This document shows, piece by piece, positions 23,532-36,556 of a stretch of DNA of 64,000 bases. Each line of letters opens with the position of its first letter. Position 1 is the first letter of the stretch. The stretch lies in the NCBI RefSeq assembly GCF_003473485.1, contig NC_053047.1, forward strand, positions 8,013,001 through 8,077,000, written 5' to 3'. The stretch comes from Medicago truncatula (Eukaryota > Streptophyta > Magnoliopsida > Fabales > Fabaceae). The notes below the pieces were generated by a model that saw nothing but the letters and a program-made list of their open reading frames with translations, was not told the origin of the DNA and ran no database searches. A program made the position numbers and the translations under genes.

Positions 23532-25505
23532 TTATTATACCATTTGCCTGAAAGTTGGACTTAGTACAAAATCTATAGAGTAATACAACTCCAATGGGGC
23601 AACACCAATTGGCCGCAAACTGTCACAAGCCAGAGGTTCAAAATATCAACCAAATAGTGAACACCGTAGGACATTAAGCAGATGCACCAATTGTCTTGGT
23701 AAGAAAATATTATGTAATGTATAAGATCCTTAAAATCAAAATGTTCGGAACCATACTTTGCAACATCATGATTACATATAAAATAGTAATGACAAAAGGA
23801 AGTTATAAATTATCATTGTCAATCGTTGTCATTATAATTATTATTATGATTATTATTTCAATTTATACTTAACATATCGATTATTAATTCTATAAAAATT
23901 AATAGATTAATCAATAGTCAATGACATCTGCGAATGATTCTTGATTCACAAGTTTAATCCCAACCATCAATCAAGTATACTTTTGTCATGATATGTGAAG
24001 CCGAACAAATAGCAAAACCATGTTCTTGAGCTGCCTGATAATTGGCAGTATATCCAAAGATAGCAGAACCCCTTGGTCCTTATGTTTTTGAGCTGCCACA
24101 AACAAAGCTGAAGAAACAAAATTTTGTAACTTAAATTCGAAACAAAGAAAGAAAAAAATCATTCAGAATTCTTATGGTTGGTTGAAAAAGAGATTGGGTG
24201 GTTTCCATCAATTTCTCCCATGAAGTACCATGAATGTGCCAACTTCCTTGAGTTTGAAGAAGAATCTAGGAATTCATGTTTTAGATTCTCCCTCTGTAGA
24301 GTTAGTAAACTTGATTTGTTTTATTTAATAAGGATATTAATTAATATATTATTATGGAGAAGCTCTTTTATTTCGCATTCTTTTAGATTCAACTCTTTCT
24401 CCTATTTCAAATCGCTGATGGTTCAAAACAGAAAGCAATTATAATACAGTAAAAATCTGAAAGAACTAATTAATAATAAGAGAAGGGGCAAGGAAATCCA
24501 AAGTTGATGCTTAATGGAAAATCTACAAAAACAAAATAAAAACAATACATTATTAAAACAAAAGAAGAGGGAGAAAGTTTGAAACAGACTCTCGTAGAAT
24601 CATAGTTGGCCACCAAAATTGCTGAAGCTCCGTGTTAGATATAAAACCTTTAATGGCTCCTTCATTCTCTACATCTAACCTTTTTACGTCCGCGCCTCTC
24701 CCCTCAAATTTAAAGCATCTTTTGTCCAATGTAGACTACACGAGTGGTGGTGCGATGAGAATCACTCTCCGCACCACCATTGACCCTATTTCCTGTTCGA
24801 CGACCCCCGTTCTAGATCTTCAACAGGTGTCAACTTCGGTTTTTGAAGAAGAATTTGAGTTAGGTTACCTTTTTGAGCTGGAATTTGAGACAGACGTTGA
24901 AGATAGCGATTGAGAGACAGCGATGGAGATAGCGATTGACGTTTGCAGAGAGCGATTGCAGAGAGACAGCGATTGAAGATTGGAGATAGATTGCAGAGAG
25001 ACAGCGATTCAATATCAACCTTCAAGAATGGAGGAAAAGGGATAACAATTGAGAACGGTGCAGGTTTGGGGTTTGGAGTTCGATCGATTGGTGTTTGGTG
25101 GAGTTCGATTGGTGTTTGGTGGAGTTCGATCTCGTGAAGTTGCTTGTGGAGTTCGATCGATTTGGTGGAGAAAAGGGAAAAGTGGGAGGGATAATGAAAA
25201 AGTGAAATTTTTTTAGGAGGGACACTTGGCCCTTTACACTTGGTTTGGAAACTTTGAATTTTGACAAATACTTTTAAAATGGGGTCAAACGATTTAATAT
25301 CATTACAAGTTAAAAACTTTCCTTGCACCCAGCTTTTTAAGTCATGTGGATAGCAACCCATTTAAAATCCTTGATTTAATAAGTATATTTTGTACTAGTG
25401 TAATATCTAATTTAAGCCCCATCTTATCCTCTACCTCACCATACTCCGCCCCATCCACCCTTATGAGGGACCATTTCTCCAACTTCTTTCAATAATAAAA
25501 TTAAA
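23532..25505. other. Intergenic with low-complexity tract
   Basis: No supported gene. At 24905-25010 the motif 'agagacagcgattg' recurs several times, and at about 25085-25130 a 21-bp unit (ggtgtttggtggagttcgat-) is repeated in tandem. Reading frames at 24632-25361 on both strands follow this repetitive composition. Confidence 0.5.
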
Positions 25506-25509
25506 TTAT

Positions 25510-26100
25510 TTATATAGCAAGCCAATAATTATGATACGGAATTTCTTAGGACCCCAATCATGGTAATCCTAACGCCTTACAATTGGGAAATGATCCGACA
25601 CATCTCTAACACTCGAGTCCCCCACTACCACTAGCCATTGATTAGAAACCAAGACTCTATCAATCTGACTCAAGCATCTAATATTCGGTTGAAACCAAGT
25701 AAATTTTCTACCCAATAGAGGAAGATCAATCAAGCCCCGTGACTCCAAAAAATTATTTAAACTTAGAGAATCTCCATCACCCGAACCACGAATTACAACA
25801 TTTGCTCTCTACCCTATTTCTTATAGCATAAAATTCTCCCATTACACACGACAAGTCCACTAACCACCTACTCCATAAGTCCAAAATATCCAATGACCCC
25901 CCACAATCTCCTTTTTTAAAACGATACCGCAAAAGAGCATGAATATTAACCCCCACACTTACTTCATTTAAGGCCGTCATTCTACTAAAACTCATAGAAA
26001 TCCATTCCCTTGAAAAGAATGTTTGTGGTTGCCTTTTGAACCATCCCACAAAGACAAAATCCCCCCCACTTCTACCAAAAGTCAGACGAAATGCCCAATT
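25510..26100 (-). mobile_element. LINE (L1-type) endonuclease domain remnant
   Basis: Read on -, the sequence gives an APE-like endonuclease with degenerate core: the usual GDFNAxR block has become GEFYAIRNR. It is followed by SLNNFLESRGLIDLPLLGRKFTW, then SQIDRVLVS, then SDHFPI, the order in plant L1 elements. Frameshifts and stops break it (one right after SDHFPIVRR). No reverse transcriptase is attached, so this is a dead 5' fragment. Confidence 0.85.
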
Positions 26101-26409
26101 AAATCAACCCCCACGTAACCGGGCATAAAATTTTCTATCCAGTACATCCAATTTAGTTCAATTGCAAGGCCAAACAATCAACCTTTTTGCTCCTAATTTA
26201 GTTCACCCTCGCCCAACTCTTTTAACATTTCAAAAGCATACTATCATTAAACTCTTGCTTCTTGTTAAAAAAAAAATCATTAATCATTTACTTCATCCCT
26301 TTCTTCTTCCAAAGTATCCTCCGAGCTCTCCTCTAGGTTGAGAAGCCTCTCTATCATTTTGAGTTTGTTGATTATACCCCCTTTGAACTTCCACCCTCAA
26401 TTAACCCAT

Positions 26410-26445
26410 AACTAGATCGCACACCCGTGCGACGCACGGGTGAAT
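26410..26445. other. Hairpin motif cccgtgcg-acgcacggg
   Basis: A GC-rich perfect stem (acccgtgcg / cgcacgggt) in AT-rich surroundings. Similar hairpins are frequent in plant transposon ends; the element here is not identified. Confidence 0.5.
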
Positions 26446-26528
26446 TATATGTAAAATACATTGTTGTCATTAATTGACTTGAATAAATTCAGTTGTGCAT
26501 CCAATTTAAAACCAATTACTTATTGGTT

Positions 26529-26532
26529 CAAA

Positions 26533-26568
<36 letters not shown>

Positions 26569-26697
26569 TTTGGTCAAGTAGCTTAGTGGCTAGAACTCAC
26601 ACAATTAAATTGTGGAGAAGTGGAGTGTCCAGGGTTCAAACCCCGGCCCCTGCATATAATATGCAATATCCCTACCAACTGAGCTAAGCTCACGGGG
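26529..26697 (-). mobile_element. tRNA-derived SINE with (ATT)n tail
   Basis: On - the element begins CCCCGTGAGC, then an A box (TTAGCTCAGTTGGTA) and a B box (GGGGTTTGAACCC) spaced as in a tRNA. A tRNA-unrelated part and an (ATT)n tail (26529-26571 on +) follow. It is not a functional tRNA, since no acceptor-stem pairing is seen. A shorter relative lies in the DEFL-B intron (42050-42105). Confidence 0.82.
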
Positions 26698-28715
26698 ATA
26701 AATTATTTTTCTTTAAACCAAACTAATTCGTTACATCGGCCCCCCTTTTATTCTCAGAATAAAAGTTCAATTAAAAATGACAACATCATAAACTTGCATA
26801 CATACAAAAATACCTATATATTCAGCAACCACTGAAGGAAAATCAAATGAGGGACCGTCTGTTACAATTGCTATTAAAAATGGTTCTTAAAGTATTTCAT
26901 CATTTTGTTATAATTTTTTTAAAAGATAATTTTTTAAAGAAAACTTCAAATGAAACGTTGGATTAAACAATTTTACAATATCATTTAAAACAAATGTTTA
27001 AATGAAAAGTTATTTGAGTAGTTTCTAATAAAAAATCGTTTTTGAGAAGTCTCTATTTGAAAAATATGTAATTTTTATATCAAATCTTCAACAATGAATA
27101 TCTAAGTTGCTATATGTCAAAATTAATATTTTAGTTTAGAACAAATGAGTTCTAAGTTGATTTTCTATTATTTTTTATAAGTTCTCATAAAAAACTTTAT
27201 TTAAAATATATATTTAAAATATATTTTTTAATATATAATAAAAGGACCTAAATTACAATATCAATTATCTGCAGTTTGTGGTGTAATTGGTGAACGGTAT
27301 CCAGAGTTTGAGTAGACCAACGAAAAACAGTTTAGAAATTGATACTTCCATATCACTAAGTACATCAATACTTCAATGAATTTCAATGTTAAAATCATTA
27401 TTATAACAATTAATGTGTTGCACAAACCCACCTCAATTTGAACCATCTTATATTTCCATTTACTTAGTTCAGTCAACCTCACTCAACACATACATGTATC
27501 TACTTGTCCTGGATTTGCTCCATTGTATTTTTTATTTTATTTGAGATATTGCTCCATTGTACTTGATGGACCAGCACTTCGTGAATTGGTAGTTGTAAGT
27601 TCATTCCAAGTTCAATACATCACTACACAAATATTATAGAACCAAGTTCAATTAATACTATAACAAATGAAGTCTCGGATGTCATTTTCAAAAATAAAAA
27701 GTAACTAATTTATCAACCTGACTTTACTACAGCAAATAGGAAAAAAAAACTTTTCAAAACAAATAAAAAAAACATAGAAAAGTTTGCTTTGAAAAGTAAA
27801 TTACTTATGTTTACAAACCCTTTAAAAAATGATCTAAATAAAGTTTAAAAAATAGATTATGGTTAACGTTAATCATAAATTCACTTTTTATGTAACAAAA
27901 ATAGTGTCCAAGACTAAAGTGTTGCCAAATCAAAGTAAGATGATGATAAATTAAATGTTAAGTAACAAAGTAAGCATTTTTTCTCTTGAGTTTCGACTAA
28001 AGTGTTCACGTGTATCCCAACTGCGTTCATCCACCATAACATTATAAGTAAAATATACATACCGCAAGTACACCTACAACAGATCAACTGGGGAGACCTA
28101 AGAAAAATGAATGTATTTACCATTAGCATAATATATTTTTTTCACATATTAGACTCGTTCTAAGCAAAGGTTTTCCAACCATATGTGCCTCATTTGGATG
28201 CTTTGTTAACACTATAAAGAATAGAAAATAAAAATTTACATAACGGTAAGAAAGATCATTGCAATGATAAAAAAATTACAATTATGAATTTAATGAAAAA
28301 ACAATTGTTATGAATTCAATTAAAAAAACAACAATCAAATAAATAAAAAACCACTAAACAGCATAACATGTAAGTTCCATAAACAAAAATCCATTTCCAA
28401 ACAATGAAAATCTGTGTATTCAATCTTCAGAGAATTAAAAAATAGAGAAAAAAATACATGAAAATAGGAACAACTGAATGTTTACCGGCTTATAATAGTT
28501 CAAATTTATCATTTAATAATTAAAGAAGGAATGAGTGGCTTAACAAAAGAACTAATATGTTAAATGAGGACTTGCCAAACATGTCAGTATGTATATATCG
28601 TAATTTGTAGATAACAAATTGCTCCATCCATATGCAGATCTCTCCATGCAAACTGCAAGCATTATTGTATGTTCTTTCAAAAAAATATTGGATGTGAGCA
28701 CTGAGTATACAAAAT
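26698..28715. other. Intergenic, no gene seen
   Basis: AT-rich. Only short ORFs without domains. Confidence 0.5.
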
Positions 28716-28997
28716 ACTCCCTCCGTCCCAAATTGTATGAAGTTTTGGCCATTTCACACTTATTAAGAAATGTAATTAATATTGTGTGGGGAAGAGAAAT
28801 TATGAGTTGTTTTACAAAATTATCCTTAATAAATGGCATGGAAAAGATAAATGAAATAATTGAAAGAAGAGGGAGTAATTAATAGTTAAGGATATAATAG
28901 GAAAAGTAACATTAATATTTCATTGGTATTGTAAAACGACTTATAATTTGGGACAAATCTTTTTTCCAAAGCGACATACAATTTGGGACGGAGGGAG
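28716..28997. mobile_element. Stowaway-type MITE with TA duplication
   Basis: Starts ctccctccgtcccaaattgtat and ends with its inverse (atacaatttgggacggagggag), with TA on both sides. The interior is AT-rich and non-coding. A degenerate relative is in the DEFL-B intron (41625-41880). Confidence 0.92.
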
Positions 28998-31398
28998 TAT
29001 ATATGAATACCTGAAAAAATGCAAATTCTCTTTAAGAGCTTAAATACTGATATATTGTTGGAGCTGAGAAAGGATTATGAAATTAATCTACCTAAAATCT
29101 CATATACTCAATTCGAGGAAAATACTGCAACATGATTAAAGGATATTTGATTTGTGAAAAGAGGAGTTATTGGAACACGGAAGCTTGAAGCCTATTGTGG
29201 GCAGAAGAACCAAGTATTAGTAATACTTTCATGCATTGGGAGCATGCATTTTCAATACTTAAATGAATTTTCAATTAATGAATGGCACAATTTTCATGTA
29301 TTTATGTTTAGTGGCTCGGTACATGAATAAAGCATTGGAATGTTGGGAAGAGGTGTTTGAGTGGAAATGTTATTAAATGTCACAATAAGATTACTCTTCT
29401 CATGCATCGGCAGACTTCAAGAGTTATGGGAGGGAAAATTTGAATTTGAGATTTGTGTGATCATTAAGATAAGCACTTAGAAAAATTAAATGCTTGTACA
29501 ATGGAGGGAAAATATTAGGGTTAAATTAGGGTATGAGATAGCTTGACCAGATAAGCTTTAGTAAGAAAGATGAGCACATCAACCTAACTCACCTCAGTTC
29601 CTTTATCCTTCACCTGTTTTTATTTCTTCCGTTAATGGAATGCTTTTGGAATTATCTGGGATGATAGTCTTTTTGTATTGACAAATTCTAGGGTGGTCTA
29701 CCATTCTGCCTCGATAATTATTCTATTAGGATTAATGGTTCTAATTTTATTTACTCTATTGAATTAAAAGTGAGAATTGTTCCAAGTCCTATATCTTGTC
29801 AGATTGTTTGATTATACTGTTTTTTAGGGATGTTTGATTCTACTTTTCACTGGCATTTGTTGGTACGAAGGAGCTGGTGATATTCCAAATTTGTGTAGTT
29901 TTCTTGTTGTGGTTTCTCTTTCTTCCTATAGACCTAATCCTTATGATTTAAACAAAGTATAAGTCTTCTTTAGCCAAGTGGTCACATGTTCAAGAGCCAT
30001 TCTCTTTCTTACTATGCATGAATGGTTTTGTATCTAACACAATGCTTTCATGATTTTGCTGGCGAACTCCAATTTTTATAAATTTCTACTTCAAACTCTC
30101 TCCCTCTTCCTTTGCATTGATTTTTTGTCCATACATAGATTAGATATTACTTTTTAACTTCATATCTCAGGTTCTGTTTTTCTTGTGCTTTTGAGATTTT
30201 TTATGATGGTTAGCATACATTTTGTGATAAAGAAAAATTTTATTTGGGAAACTTCTGTTTTAACTTCATATCTCAGGTTCTGTCTGACAAATGAGGATGA
30301 TTTGGGACGTGGTAATATGTAATTGTTGCATCTTTTGTTTATCTGTCATCCAAATTAGATGTAATTGTCACTTCGGTGGCAGATTTTGGGAAAACTGTCA
30401 TGGCAAATTTTATGAAGGATGGCGGCGTCATACATCGGATAGGGTGGCGCCATATATCAGTAGTATGTAGGAGTTTTGGCTTTATAGCTAAAAGTTCCTT
30501 GTTATAATTCCAAGTTTTTTTTTTTTTTAACAAAAAATTCAAAGTTTGTTCTTTTTCTATTATTATTGAACACCCTACCCTTTATATGTATGTCCCATTA
30601 GTGTATTTGATCATGTCCTATGACATCTCATTATTGTTTTTAGAAAGACAAATTATATAAAGTCTCAGCAAATTTCATGGGCTGTGGGATTTTTTTCTTA
30701 TCAATGATTCATAATTTTGTTTGGAATCTTCAGTGCTTTGTTATAGGAAAAAAAGAGATGAGTCATCATCGATGGAAACAAAAAAAAACCTAATCAAGTT
30801 TTCTAACTACACAAGGGAAGAATCTAAAATATGAAACCCTAGTTTCTTCTTTCGGATCAAGGAAATTGGCACATCCATTGATACTTGATGGCAGAAAGTG
30901 ATGGAAACCTCCCAACCTTTTTTCACCCAACAAAGAATTTTGAATGGTTTTTTTTATCTTCTTTGTTTTAAATTTTAGTCTATGACTTTTGTTTATTCAG
31001 GTTTGTTAGTTTGAGATTATTGCCATTATGAGGAAGCTTAAGAACATGGAATTGAACCAAGGTGTGTGCTCTAATTTGTGGATATACTACAAATTATCAT
31101 TGGCTTCTATGCTACAGTCAAATTTTTCATATTTAGAAAAAGAAAAAGGTAAACACTGACTTGCAAGAACTCTTCTATTCATGAGACTGTTACTAATTAC
31201 TCCCGTTAATTCTATCCATCTTAATCCACTTAACAATCGTAGCATTATCAAAACTAAATTCTATTCTTCTGCCACCCAAATTAATATGCATACTGGCTAA
31301 AAAACATTAATTTTTTAAACCACATAAAAGTGTAAGTGGCATCAATTGGCATCCCCAAAATGAGACGAGAGATATTATTTCTAGATGTACGGATCAAT
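28998..31398. other. Intergenic, no gene seen
   Basis: AT-rich. A 26-bp phrase (ttttaacttcatatctcaggttc-) is repeated at about 30152 and about 30259. No other structure noticed. Confidence 0.5.
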
Positions 31399-31570
31399 TG
31401 GCATCTTGCATTGTGAGATTTGTTACGAGACAGGTAAATAAGGTGGCTCATAGCATATCTAGAGCTTCTCTATCTCACTCCCCATATTTTCGAAGATGTA
31501 CCCTCTTATCTATATCCACTACTTATTAATGAAATGAAATAGTTTTGCCTTTGCTAAAAAAAATTAAGAC
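31399..31570 (+). mobile_element. LINE 3' end (RNase H C-terminus)
   Basis: The frame reads VRFVTRQVNKVAHSISRASL, the C-terminal RNase H signature of plant L1 elements. After a frameshift, a LLINEMK-stop ending follows at about 31530-31550, then an A-rich tract. It is a 5'-truncated, broken LINE copy. Confidence 0.72.
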
Positions 31571-31639
31571 TTAATATAGAATGGAGAAGTAACCCTACGA
31601 ACAATCTCTCTTTTTTTTTAGTAACCAAAATTTTTTTTT

Positions 31640-32150
31640 TCTTACTTTTTTCTTTCACAAACCCTATCTGTCGCAACTTTTCTTCTTCATGATCTAGCAA
31701 AAAGGGTGATTTAGGGTCAATTTTTATCTGAAATCACCAATCGGAATTGTTCTTCTTTCTCTTTTAGTTAAATAGGTGATTTTTACATTTTTTTTTTATT
31801 TTTCTTTCGTTTGTTTTTGTGATTTCGTTGTCTAGCATTACTTTTTTATTTTTGTGTGGTGTGTTTTTTATTTTCCATCTTAATGCGATGTTTATATGAT
31901 TCACGTTAAAATATTAGATCTGATCAAGTATAGATTCAATCAATGACTTTTGCGTTGTTAAAGTTGTAGATCTAGAAATAGTATTTTGGTAGCTTAAATA
32001 TAATCATATTTGTAGGCATACATACTCTGCAGTTTTATGCTATTAACCTGGATGATGTGAGTTTGTTCGTGGGTTCATCCTTTTTGTTTTTTGTGACTTT
32101 GAATTTATATTGTATCTGTCAATTTGAATAAATATCGTTTACTTTTTTAA
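31640..32150 (+). repeat. Dispersed repeat, same family as 37380-37860(-)
   Basis: Shares blocks such as 'tttgtaggcat', 'atgctattaac.tggatgatgtgagtttgttcg' and the 3' 'gaataaatatc' end with the minus strand of the repeats in the 12.2-kb units. It ends in a T run. Non-coding; possibly a retroposon. Confidence 0.6.
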
Positions 32151-32759
32151 GAAAAAAATAAAAATAATTAAGATTTAGATCAAGTTTGGGTCTTTACCTT
32201 GTTGGGCCTTCTAATGTAAACTATATTTTCCACAAGGGTTCGGTCATTCTTTCATTCAGCCGAAGAAAAAAGTGAAGAGAGGGAGCTTTCAACTTCATCG
32301 CACTCCTTGTTTGTTCGTTCAAGTTTATCACTTTTACTTCTTTTGTGTATGCGTTCTTCTTGTGCTGTTGCTGTTGTTAAAACCAATATGATTATTCATT
32401 CGGTCTGTATTTATGAACCCTAATCAAACACTCAAACAACAAGATATTTTTTATTTCCACAACAATTTAACTAACTTATATTTGTAATCGTATTTAAATA
32501 GGATTTTGAATTTTAATTTGTATGATCTTTCTTGTATTAAACTATCATCACCTCTTAGATATTATTATTATTATTATTATTATTAAAGAAGATGTTGTAT
32601 TCATTCATATCTTCATTGTTTGAAATTAGGTCAACGAAAACATGAAGTCTAGTTTCAGCAGCACAAGAAATAAAAAACATGTTACTGAATTTTCAAAAGA
32701 AGGGAAATTGCTCTTACAAACTTTTTCTTCCTTCATCCCGTTCCACTCAGGACTCGAAA

Positions 32760-34027
32760 ATGGTGGACAGAATCAGTAGTTTACCTGATGAGTTGTTGTC
32801 TTACATTCTCTCTTTCCTCCCAACCAAACTCGCTTTCACTACAACCCTTCTTTCCAAACGGTGGATCCCACTATGCTATTCACTCCCTGTTCTCGCCTTT
32901 GACTATGAAGTCGACAAAAAATATGAAACCAAGCAAGACTATGAAACCTTTGATTGCTTTTGTCTTTTTGTTGACACTCTCATCTCATGCTCTCTCGTCC
33001 TTCAACCAATCAACCCCTCAAATCATTTCACCTAAACTTTTTCTATGGACACCCCGATACCGTGTTTAATGTGACAAAATGGCTAAAAGCTGCAAAACAG
33101 CATTGTGTTGAGGAGTTACATCTTAGTCTGCGTTTCCACACATTGAATCCCGTTATTTTCATCTCTCAAACCCTTGTTGTTCTCAAACTTAAGAGGATAG
33201 ATTTTTCAATTGATACTTCATGTGTTCATCTTCCATTGCTCAAAAAACTGCATTTGAAATATGTTGGTTTTAGAAATCGAAATGATTACATCAATTTTCT
33301 TTCTGCTTCTCCTATCTTACATAAATTGCATGCTGAGCACATCCGTCTACGTAGTGAGATGCGTAGTGATAAAAACAATATACCAGAAGAAGGTTTTAAA
33401 TCTTTGACATTGTCTAAGTTGGTTAGAGCGAGTATTAGTTCAATGGATGCTTTGTTTAATGGTATTGATAATGTTGAGTTCTTACGCATAACCAAAGGAT
33501 TCAAAGATCAAGAAGCAACTTTCATAGCCATTCCACTGTTTCCAAACTTAAATCATATTGAACTAGTGTTTTGTAATAGCTCGTTTCATTGTTGGGATGG
33601 TATAGGAGAATTGCTCCGCCATTGTCCCAAGCTTCAAATTCTTATTATTAAAAAGGTATGTTGAGTAGTGCATTTGTTTTTTTGATTATTCTTTTTTTCC
33701 TCATATATTTTGACAAATGTTTATTTTATCCTTTGAAAGTGGACAACAGCCAGCTCATCCAATGAATGGAAACACCCTCTTTCAGTTCATGAATGTGTTT
33801 CGTCTCACCTTAGATCATGTACTATTTTAAACTTCCATGGCTCAGCAAATGATCTTCGATTTGCAACATATATTTTGCAGAATGCAGGTCTTTTAGAAGA
33901 CATGAAAATCGGCGTTACTACTAACCGAATGCATCTGGGGAAAAGTCAGATTAAAGAAGAATTATCCTCTTGTCCAACGATATCTTCAAGATGTAAACTT
34001 TCATTTAAATTTAAGTATTGTTACTAG
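32760..34027 (+). pseudogene. F-box/LRR/FBD gene 2, single frameshift
   Basis: Close relative of the gene at 20366. Exon A 32760-33655 and exon B 33740-34027 have the same splice positions. F-box at 32760-32860 (MVDRISSLPDELLSYILSFLPTK), LRR-like region, and C-terminal FBD-type region (HLRSCTILNFHG). A one-base loss at about 32980-32988, relative to gene 1, moves the frame from FVDTLIS to the frame continuing RPSTNQPLKSFHLNF. Everything after this is open to the normal stop, so the damage is either recent or an assembly error. The upstream promoter (about 32180-32260) resembles that of gene 1 at about 20280-20360, but the short first-exon ATG is not conserved. An alternative ATG at 32679 is in frame. 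Confidence 0.85.
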
Positions 34028-34394
34028 ATTTATCAGTGTTATGTATTAGTTTCTATTCCAATATGCAACCGTTTAGTTTCATACTTTGGACAACATATAT
34101 ATAATTGATTTGATGATCTTCGATATTAATTTGCTCTAGTACTCTAAAAGTAATAATTGTTCCAAAGCATTTTTTGTTGTCGGAGTTTGTTTGATTGTGC
34201 TTGTTATGGAGCATGTGATATTCCGAATGTTATCATATACATATACATGGTGCTTGTTAGTATAATTATCCAAAGAAGTTATAATGGACATATCAAAGAG
34301 TAGATGTATGAATGGATAATATTATATATGTAAATGAACCCTTTTTGGGTACAAATTGGCAGAGGGGAGGGATATATGTAAATGAACTTTAATG

Positions 34395-34500
34395 TACTGA
34401 TGTTGACTTGGGATCTTGAAGTAAGCTTCTTTCAAGGTCTCAGGTTCAATTCTTTATGGTGCTAATTTCGGTGGTCTAGTTTAACTTCTTTAAAAAAAAG
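34395..34500 (+). mobile_element. tRNA-derived SINE (relative of 23426)
   Basis: Has 'gttgacttgggatcttgaagt', a B-box-like 'ctcaggttcaattct', the 'ggtggtctagtttaacttc' tail and an A run. Same architecture as the copy at 23426-23531, and more diverged. Confidence 0.6.
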
Positions 34501-34659
34501 TAATTCATAAATAAACATATAAATCCATCAATTTAAAGTAGAACCTTTTTTTTTTTTTTTTGAGAGATAAAGTAGAAGAACTTATTAGCATGCTGAAGAA
34601 ATAGTATAAACTTTGCAAGAATTTGTGTAGAGTCTGACTTGAAAACCTCTGGTGATATT

Positions 34660-35070
34660 ATTGTTTGGATAGTGATATGTAAGGTTTGAATAGGAAGGAA
34701 TTCATTTTGGATTGTTTCGGAAATTTGCTATTCAAATTGAGAAATGGAGTCAGGCCTAATTACGAGAATTTGGGATAAAAATAAGTTTGGAAACTCACTA
34801 TTCGGCCGCCTAATGACCAATTAATAATAAGCCTAAAAAATGTGATCTTTGAAAGGAAGAAAACATATCAGATCCAATAAAATATTACCAAAAAATTCTT
34901 GTTGGTCTACGGTAAAAAAATTGATACTCATTCCCATAAAAGACAACAATAAGTGACTAAATATAGTTCCTATCACAATTTAAATTTAAAGTAGAAATTC
35001 TTAATTTGTAGAGCAATTTAGTAAAGTAAGAATTGCGGTCTTATCATTTTTATCAAGAATATTCACAATG
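34660..35070. repeat. Upstream homology block of the DEFL-A locus (partner 40320-40740)
   Basis: Phrases such as 'aagtttggaaactcactattcggccgcctaatga' and 'aagtaagaattgcggtcttatca' occur here and upstream of DEFL-B (40400-40740). This shows that the DEFL-A and DEFL-B modules come from one older duplication. The block is absent upstream of the DEFL-A copies in units 2 and 3. Confidence 0.8.
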
Positions 35071-35195
35071 AAGACATCTATTTTATTATACTTAAATGAG
35101 TCTCATGTCTGCACACGCCACTCATTTATAATTTTTTTAAATAGTAATATCTAATAAGTATTCAATCCTTCAAACATCTTAAACAAATTTTTTTA

Positions 35196-35605
35196 GGCTT
35201 AATTACTCTTTGGTCCCTTAACTTATTTTTTGGTTTCGTTTTGGTTCCTTAACTATTAAAAGTTTCGTTTCGGTCCCATAACTTATTTTTGGGTTTTCTT
35301 TTGGTCCCTTAACTATTAAAAGTTTTGTTTTTGTCCCTTAACTTATTTTTTGGTTTCGTTTTGGTCCCTTAACTTATTTTTTGGTTTCATTTTGGTACCT
35401 TAACTCTAATACATTCATCCTAACATAAAGGATCAAAGTGGTTGACGGAGGAAGAGTTAAGGGACCAAAACGAAACCAAAAAGTAAGTTAAAGGACCAAA
35501 ACGAAACTTTTAATAGTTAAGGGACCAAAACGAAACCAAAAATTAGGTTAAGGGACCAAAACGAAACCAAAAAATAAGTTAAGGGACCAAAAGAGTAATT
35601 AAGCC
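35196..35605. mobile_element. Mutator-type MITE with 9-bp target duplication, at the array boundary
   Basis: Starts ggcttaattactctttggtccc and ends with its inverse. The interior is made of repeated 'ggtcccttaact-attttttggtttcgtttt' units, inverted in the right half. The 9-bp repeat attttttta flanks both ends (35187-35195 and 35606-35614). Only the right half (from 35440) recurs at 47689 and 59881, so the breakpoint of the 12.2-kb duplication lies within this element. Confidence 0.9.
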
Positions 35606-36110
35606 ATTTTTTTAAGAGAGGTGTTATATGACACAACTCTCTTTTGCCTACGAACACACGACATGTATAGAGCGCCTCACATACAATACATGGGGGGAGA
35701 GAAAATTAATCTAGTGCTATATGCTTCATATATCCAAGGGTCATTAAACATTCGTGCTTGTTGTCGTGTGTTATTGTCGTGCATACAATCATTTCTCATT
35801 TTTTAAATGGGACTCACTCATCAACTATTAATAAATTCATATCACTACATTTCAATTTGTCAATATTAAAAGAAATATGGATCTTACTTAACATTAAGGT
35901 TTTAAATGAGACATTGAGTCTTGTAAGACTCAAAAAACTTCTCTCTCAAATGAGGTACCTAATAGATATCAAGTCTTAAAAATTTGAAACCTATTAGGGA
36001 TGGTATGGGTCACATTCATGGTGACTTTTCAAACAAGAATTAGTGATTAAATATAGTTCTGATCACAATTTAAATTGTTGGTGGGAATACTTTTTCAATT
36101 TTTGGGGTTC

Positions 36111-36117
36111 TATAAAT
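36111..36117 (+). promoter_or_regulatory. TATA box of DEFL-A (unit 1)
   Basis: TATAAAT 75 bp upstream of the DEFL-A ATG. The same box and spacing recur at 41009, 48360, 53195 and 60548 for the other DEFL copies. Confidence 0.65.
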
Positions 36118-36482
36118 TGGCTACATCTATCAACCATGTGATAGCACATAACCACTTACATTTTTTTAGAAGACAAAAAAAGGTGATGGAGAGGAAAACA
36201 CTTGCTAGCTTGTGCTTCTTTCTCATTTTTCTCTTAGCTGCTCGTAAGTTTATATTATAGTAATTTGGGATATCATTTTGTATTTTAGTCATTGTGTTTA
36301 ACTCATAAAACCATTTTTTAGTACAATACTTTTTATTAGAAAATAAAAACATGTATGCAAGCTATAATTTAGAGTTTAATTTTTATATGTTTACGATTTT
36401 TAAAGAATAATTTTTCAGTTCAGTAATTATAAATATATATACATATATTTTTTTTGAGAGAATGAATATATCTATATATGTA

Positions 36483-36486
<4 letters not shown>

Positions 36487-36554
<68 letters not shown>
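36487..36554. repeat. (TA)n microsatellite in DEFL-A intron
   Basis: Long TA tract, far shorter in unit 2 (about 48751-48765) and intermediate in unit 3 (about 60904-60955). A useful length marker between units. Confidence 0.95.

Positions 36555-36556
<2 letters not shown>

Noticed and set aside
24632..24913. 93-codon ORF on +
   Set aside because: No domain, next to low-complexity tandem motifs, and no splice or promoter evidence.
26570..26700. Possible tRNA gene on - (A and B boxes present)
   Set aside because: No acceptor-stem pairing or proper anticodon arm; it has an (ATT)n tail and a tRNA-unrelated part, so it is a SINE.
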